A stretch of 9,013 nucleotides of DNA from Actinomycetota bacterium (GTDB lineage Bacteria; Actinomycetota; Thermoleophilia; UBA2241), in assembly GCA_003132645.1 (NCBI GenBank), contig PKYM01000329.1, positions 13,677 through 22,689 on the forward strand, in the 5' to 3' direction. The notes beneath the pieces were generated by a model, which searched no databases, was not told where the DNA came from, and was given only the letters and a program-made list of their open reading frames with translations. The position numbers were made by a program, and so were the translations under genes. Numbering within the stretch: position 1 is the first letter of the stretch; every line of letters begins with the position of its first letter. This document shows, one piece after another, positions 5,797 through 9,013 of the stretch.

Positions 5797-6540
5797 ATGG
5801 CGCACTTACCGTCCCCACAGCCGTCGCCGACCCCGCCCGGTCTGCTGAGCGGGCCGGCCTCGTCCGGCGGACAGGCGGACCAGCCGCCGGCGGGCGGGTC
5901 ACAGGCGGACCAGCCCCCCGCAGGCGGCTGGGCGCGCCTCACCCGCCTGCTCGCGCGACAGTACGTCGTCGACCGCGATCGCTGGGGCGCGCAAGCCATC
6001 GCCGAGATGGCGATCGCCCTCGTGCTGTGCTGGGTCCTCGGCGTGTTTCGGCCTTTCCAGATGCCGCAGGGCGGTTCGATCAGTCTGGAGATGCTGCCGA
6101 TCTTCTTCGTCGCCGCGCGCCGCGGCCTCGTTCCGGCGACCGTCGTCGGCCTGCTGTACGGCATGATGCAGATCTTCGTGCCGCTCACGCCGCCCTTCAT
6201 CTACCATCCCGCCCAGGCGCTGCTCGACTATCCTCTCGCCTTTGCCGCGGTCGGTCTCGCCGGTCTCGTACCGGTCGTCGGCTGGCGCTCACTGTCGGCC
6301 GCTGTAGCCGTGGGCAGCACCGCTCGCCTGTTCTTTCACTTTCTCTCGGGGTGGATCTTCTTCGCCAGCTACGCGCCGCAGTGGGAGTGGCCCTGGCTGT
6401 ACGCCCTCACGTACAATCTCCTGTTCCTGGTGCCCGAGGCGGTGATCACGGCGGTCTGTCTGTGGCCGCTGCTGAAGGCCTACGATGCAGCCCGGCCCGG
6501 CACGGGCCGGCGGCTGCGCGCGCCGCGCGACGCGGCGTGA
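5797..6540 (+). CDS. thiT: ThiT, thiamine-specific S-component of an ECF transporter
   Basis: ThiT is a membrane protein that captures thiamine and docks on the shared ECF module (EcfT plus two ATPases, not encoded here) for uptake. The 247-residue product has about six hydrophobic segments between residues 65 and 228. Family landmarks are PQGGSISLEMLPI (90-102), HPAQALLDYPLAF (137-149), RLFFHFLSG (177-185) and YNLLFLVPE (206-214). In ThiT the equivalent of LLDYPLAF usually carries Glu at the Asp144 position, to my recollection. The ATG at 5797 has GGGAG 5 nt upstream. An in-frame ATG at 5776 lies inside the riboswitch P5 loop and is not a plausible start. The first 45 or so residues are a Pro/Gly/Ser-rich extension with a duplicated QADQPPAGG, not typical of the family. 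Control by TPP is expected through the leader. The neighbouring thiN supports a thiamine salvage role. Confidence 0.93.
   Translation: MAHLPSPQPSPTPPGLLSGPASSGGQADQPPAGGSQADQPPAGGWARLTRLLARQYVVDRDRWGAQAIAEMAIALVLCWVLGVFRPFQMPQGGSISLEMLPIFFVAARRGLVPATVVGLLYGMMQIFVPLTPPFIYHPAQALLDYPLAFAAVGLAGLVPVVGWRSLSAAVAVGSTARLFFHFLSGWIFFASYAPQWEWPWLYALTYNLLFLVPEAVITAVCLWPLLKAYDAARPGTGRRLRAPRDAA
5871..5927 (+). repeat. 30-bp-period tandem duplication in the thiT N-terminus
   Basis: Two 27-bp units (5871-5897 and 5901-5927), 30 bp apart and differing at a few bases, encode QADQPPAGG at residues 26-34 and 36-44. They lie in the low-complexity extension before the first membrane segment. Confidence 0.7.
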
Positions 6541-6545
6541 GGAGG
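6540..6545 (+). promoter_or_regulatory. Ribosome binding site deciding the TTG start of thiN
   Basis: AGGAGG, beginning in the last base of the thiT stop codon, lies 8 nt before TTG 6554 and makes that the start rather than the longer frame from 6485. Confidence 0.8.
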
Positions 6546-6553
6546 AAGCCCGG

Positions 6554-7300
6554 TTGAGCTGTGCCGTCTTTTTGAACGGCGAGTACGACGACGAGGACTT
6601 CTACCTGCGGCAATTCGCCGCCGCCCAGGTGGTCGTGGCGGCCGACGGCGGCCACCGTTTTCTGCGCCGCCACGGGCTCTGGCCGGCGTTGCTGGTAGGC
6701 GACTTCGACTCGCTCGACGCCGCCCTCGTGGCCGAGGCCCGGGCGGCCGGCGTCGAGGTCGTCGAGCACCCCGTGCGCAAAGACGAGACCGACGGCGAGC
6801 TTGCGGTCGCCCAGGCGGCGGCCCGCTGGCCCGGCGAGATCGTGCTGCTCGGCGCGCTCGGCGGGGCGCTCGACCACATAGTGGGCCACGTCTGCATCCT
6901 GCGTGGACTGGCAGCGCGAGGCCGCGCGGGGCGGATCGCCTCGCGCGGCCTCGCGGCCACGGTCGTGCAGGCGCCCGCGACGCTGCGCCTCAGCGCCGCC
7001 GTGGGCACGCGCGTCTCGCTGGTGGCGCTCTCATCGGGCGTCGTGCTCACGCTGCGCGGGCTCGAGTACGCGCTCCACGGCGAGTCGCTGCCGGCCGACG
7101 TCTGTCGCGGCCTCAGCAACCGGGTGGCCGTGGCCGGCGCGCGTATCGAGTTGTCGGGCGGCCAGCTCCTGGCCATGGTCTTCGACGGCACCGAGACCTT
7201 TTCGCCGGCGACTCCCGCTCCGGGCCCAGTCGCGGGCCCCGCCCCGGACCCGGTAACGGGCTCCCCGCCGCCCGGCTCGGCCGCGGCCGGTCGAACGTGA
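6554..7300 (+). CDS. thiN: Thiamine pyrophosphokinase
   Basis: ThiN transfers pyrophosphate from ATP to thiamine, giving TPP directly, the step after ThiT import. The 248-residue product shows VVAADGGHRFLRRHG (27-41), LLVGDFDS (46-53), KDETDGELA (77-84) and LGALGGALDH (99-108). It ends the domain with VSLVALSSGV (154-163), the GLEYALHGESL stretch (169-179) and SNR (188-190). DGG, GDFDS and DETD are the metal/ATP-site motifs of the family. After the usual end near residue 215 there is a Pro/Gly/Ala-rich tail of roughly 33 residues with no recognisable motif. The TTG start is chosen for its strong AGGAGG and because the protein then begins SCAVFLNGE, as family members do. It starts 13 nt after thiT and its TGA overlaps the GTG of the next gene, so the three genes are translationally linked. 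Confidence 0.92.
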   Translation: MSCAVFLNGEYDDEDFYLRQFAAAQVVVAADGGHRFLRRHGLWPALLVGDFDSLDAALVAEARAAGVEVVEHPVRKDETDGELAVAQAAARWPGEIVLLGALGGALDHIVGHVCILRGLAARGRAGRIASRGLAATVVQAPATLRLSAAVGTRVSLVALSSGVVLTLRGLEYALHGESLPADVCRGLSNRVAVAGARIELSGGQLLAMVFDGTETFSPATPAPGPVAGPAPDPVTGSPPPGSAAAGRT

Positions 7301-7722
7301 GTGGCGTCGACAGGACGGGATTGAGCGACCTCGTCGCGCGTCGCGGCTGGATCGTCTGGGCGCCGGTCATCCTGCTCGTCTCGGTCGTGCCGGTGAGCTG
7401 GGTCTTCGGCTTCACGCCACATGCCGGCTGGTCGCTGTCGGGCGACATAGGCCACGTCTTCGAGTTTGGTCTCTTTGCCGTGCTCGTGGCGCTGGCCCGT
7501 GCCCGGGCCGTGCCCGGTTCGACGGGCCTGCTCGCGGGCGCGCTGGCCGGTATCGGCTACGGCGTCGCCATCGAGCTGATCCAGTGGCCCATCCCCTATC
7601 GCTCGGCCGACCCGCGCGACGTCGCGCTCGACGTAGTCGGCGTGACGTGCGCCCTTGCGCTACTCTGGGCCGTGCGGCGGCGGCGGGTCGCGGTCGTCGA
7701 CCGCCGCGCGGTCGGTCCGTGA
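7297..7722 (+). CDS. VanZ-family membrane protein
   Basis: This is a 141-residue protein with four predicted membrane segments (about 18-37, 50-67, 77-95, 109-127) and a basic C-terminus. The VanZ-like pattern is clear: SGDIGHVFEFGLFA (48-61), ELIQWPIPYRSADPRDVALDVVG (93-115) with the conserved E..Q, P.R..D..D and DV positions. The fold is named after teicoplanin-resistance VanZ, but most members have unknown function and occur near envelope or housekeeping genes; resistance should not be inferred. GTG 7297 overlaps the thiN TGA in a GTGA arrangement, so it is coupled to thiN. Its stop lies in the first of three tandem 9-bp repeats. Confidence 0.85.
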   Translation: MSGVDRTGLSDLVARRGWIVWAPVILLVSVVPVSWVFGFTPHAGWSLSGDIGHVFEFGLFAVLVALARARAVPGSTGLLAGALAGIGYGVAIELIQWPIPYRSADPRDVALDVVGVTCALALLWAVRRRRVAVVDRRAVGP

Positions 7723-7740
7723 GGTCCGTGAGGCCCGTGA
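7714..7740 (+). repeat. Three tandem 9-bp repeats carrying consecutive in-frame stops
   Basis: GGTCCGTGA, GGTCCGTGA and GGCCCGTGA follow one another with no gap. The TGA of the first is the vanZ stop, and because the period is nine, the next two TGAs are also in frame. They sit just before the moeA ribosome binding site. Confidence 0.75.
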
Positions 7741-7751
7741 CCCCGAAGGAC

Positions 7752-7758
7752 AAGGAGG
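7752..7758 (+). promoter_or_regulatory. Ribosome binding site deciding the GTG start of moeA
   Basis: AAGGAGG, 7 nt before GTG 7766, selects that start over the longer open frame that reaches back into vanZ at 7655. Confidence 0.85.
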
Positions 7759-7765
7759 CGCAGCG

Positions 7766-9001
7766 GTGATCAGCCTGAATGAAGCCATCGACCTGGTGCT
7801 CGCCGAGGTGCGGCCGGTGGGTGAGGAGCGGCTGCCACTGCTCGAAGCCTTGGGCCGCGTCACGGCCGCCGAGGTCGTCTCGCCCTCGGCGGTGCCGTCG
7901 TTCGACAACTCCGCCATGGACGGCTTCGCCGTGCGCGGCGTCGACCTCGCCGGCGCCGCGCACGGCGAAGGCCTCGTCATCACCGCCGAGATCCCCGCCG
8001 GACAGCCGTCCGGCGAGCCACTCGGGCCGGGCAGCGCCGCCCGCATCATGACCGGCGCTCCCCTGCCCGAGGGCGCCGACACCGTGGTCCAGGTCGAACA
8101 CACAGAGGAACGCGACGGCAGGGTCTTCGTACAAAGGGCGCCGGCCGTCGGTAGCAACGTGCGCTACGCTGCCGAGGACGTGCGCCGCGGCGACGTGGTG
8201 CTACCCCGCGGCGCCGTGCTGGGCCCCGCCGAGATCGGGCTGCTCACCTCGATCGGCGTCGAGGAGCTGGCGGTCGCACGCCGGCCGCGGGTCGCGATCA
8301 TCGCCACCGGCAGCGAGCTGGTGCCGCCCGGCCGGCCGCTCGGGCCCGGTCAGATCCACAACTCAAACTCGTTCACCGCCTGGGGCCAGGTGCTGGCGGC
8401 CGGCGCCGAACCCGTCCTGCTGGGCATCGCCCCCGACGATCGCGACGAGACGCGCCGCCTGATCGCGCGGGCGCTCGACGAGGACGTGACCATCACCTCG
8501 GGAGGCGTGTCGGTCGGTGACTACGACTTCGTCAAGCAGGTCGAGGACGAGCTCGCCGTGGAGCGCCGCCTTTGGGGCGTCGCCACCAAGCCGGGCAAGC
8601 CGTTCGCCTTCGGCGTGCACGAGGGGCGGCTGGTGTTCGGCGTGCCCGGCAACCCCGTCGCCGCGATGGTCTCGTTCGAGCTCTACATCCGCCCCGCGCT
8701 CCTGGCCCTGCAAGGCCGCCACGACATCTGGCGGCCGTGGCTCACGGCTGTCGCCGACGAGCCGGTGAAGGCCACCAAGGATAGAGTCGAGGTGGGTCGC
8801 TGCCTGCTGGCGCGCGACGAGAGCGGCGGCTGGCGCTTCTCCACGACGGGTCCCCAGGGTTCGGGCATCCTGCGTTCGATGGTGCTGGCCGACGGTCTCG
8901 TCGTGGTGCCCGCTCGTCACCCCGGCGGACCGGCCGGCGAGCCCCACCTCGTGGTGCTGCTCGAGGGTTCTCGCGGCGAGCGGCCGCCCTACCCGGCCTG
9001 A
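7766..9001 (+). CDS. moeA: Molybdopterin molybdenumtransferase MoeA
   Basis: MoeA inserts molybdate into adenylylated molybdopterin in the last step of molybdenum cofactor synthesis. The 411-residue product has the full family length. Landmarks in order are PSFDNSAMDGFAVRG (44-58), ARIMTGAPLPEGADTVVQVE (92-111), VAIIATGSELV (176-186), GQIHNSNSF (195-203), TSGGVSVGDYDFVKQV (244-259), KPGKPFAFGV (275-284) and the VFGVPGNPVAAMVSFELYIRP loop (290-310) of the MoaB/Mog-like domain, followed by a C-terminal beta domain. Visible catalytic-type residues (Asp48, Asp52, the GSE and GGVSVGD loops) are intact. It follows vanZ by 43 nt on the same strand, so it may share the upstream transcript. No terminator or promoter is evident in that gap. 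A stand-alone promoter cannot be excluded. Confidence 0.96.
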   Translation: MISLNEAIDLVLAEVRPVGEERLPLLEALGRVTAAEVVSPSAVPSFDNSAMDGFAVRGVDLAGAAHGEGLVITAEIPAGQPSGEPLGPGSAARIMTGAPLPEGADTVVQVEHTEERDGRVFVQRAPAVGSNVRYAAEDVRRGDVVLPRGAVLGPAEIGLLTSIGVEELAVARRPRVAIIATGSELVPPGRPLGPGQIHNSNSFTAWGQVLAAGAEPVLLGIAPDDRDETRRLIARALDEDVTITSGGVSVGDYDFVKQVEDELAVERRLWGVATKPGKPFAFGVHEGRLVFGVPGNPVAAMVSFELYIRPALLALQGRHDIWRPWLTAVADEPVKATKDRVEVGRCLLARDESGGWRFSTTGPQGSGILRSMVLADGLVVVPARHPGGPAGEPHLVVLLEGSRGERPPYPA

Positions 9002-9013
9002 CGGTCGCCGCCA

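Noticed and set aside
5475..6200. Minus-strand frame of 241 codons across oriC, the riboswitch and thiT
   Set aside because: It crosses a well-supported riboswitch and DnaA boxes and has no family resemblance.
6601..7455. Minus-strand frame of 284 codons opposite thiN and vanZ
   Set aside because: Low-complexity Arg/Ala/Ser/Pro composition; shadow of the plus-strand genes.
7297..7722. Glycopeptide resistance from the VanZ-like gene
   Set aside because: Most VanZ-family proteins are not resistance determinants, and no other van genes are present in the window.
7412..8134. Minus-strand frame of 240 codons opposite vanZ and moeA
   Set aside because: No recognisable domain, and it spans two well-supported genes on the other strand.

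Overview
The window is a GC-rich bacterial chromosome segment carrying the replication-initiation locus and, divergently, a thiamine uptake and activation operon. The TTGTCCACA/TTTTCCACA DnaA boxes, the gene order dnaA-dnaN-S4-recF, GTG/TTG start codons and a thiamine ECF transporter suggest a Gram-positive lineage. A deep-branching actinomycetotal is my best guess, with a high-GC firmicute as the alternative. The sequence alone does not fix the phylum.

Left part (1-5142, minus strand, read right to left): a GHKL-ATPase/winged-helix protein, dnaA (initiator), a 273-bp gap with DnaA boxes and an AT-rich segment, dnaN (sliding clamp), a small S4 RNA-binding gene that overlaps dnaN, and recF, which overlaps the S4 gene and runs off the left edge. 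The rpmH gene often found upstream of dnaA is absent here; the ATPase/winged-helix gene sits in its place.

Middle (5143-5796): a divergent intergenic region of about 650 bp. Its left two thirds hold DnaA boxes, including a perfect TTATCCACA, and are the best candidate for the main oriC half. Every gene in the window is transcribed away from this region, as expected for genes flanking an origin. Its right third holds a TPP (THI-box) riboswitch.

Right part (5797-9001, plus strand): thiT (thiamine S-component), thiN (thiamine pyrophosphokinase), a VanZ-family membrane protein and moeA (molybdopterin molybdenumtransferase). All four are tightly spaced and plausibly share the riboswitch-controlled promoter. 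ThiT imports thiamine, ThiN makes TPP, and TPP shuts the leader. The links of VanZ and MoeA to thiamine are unclear.

The points most worth a second look are: dnaA and the S4 gene, which both lack ATG/GTG/TTG at the position homology demands; DnaA-box pairs on both sides of dnaA; the regulator-like ATPase/winged-helix gene upstream of dnaA; and a TPP aptamer with a two-hairpin insertion between P4 and P5. I saw no mobile element, CRISPR array, tRNA or rRNA.
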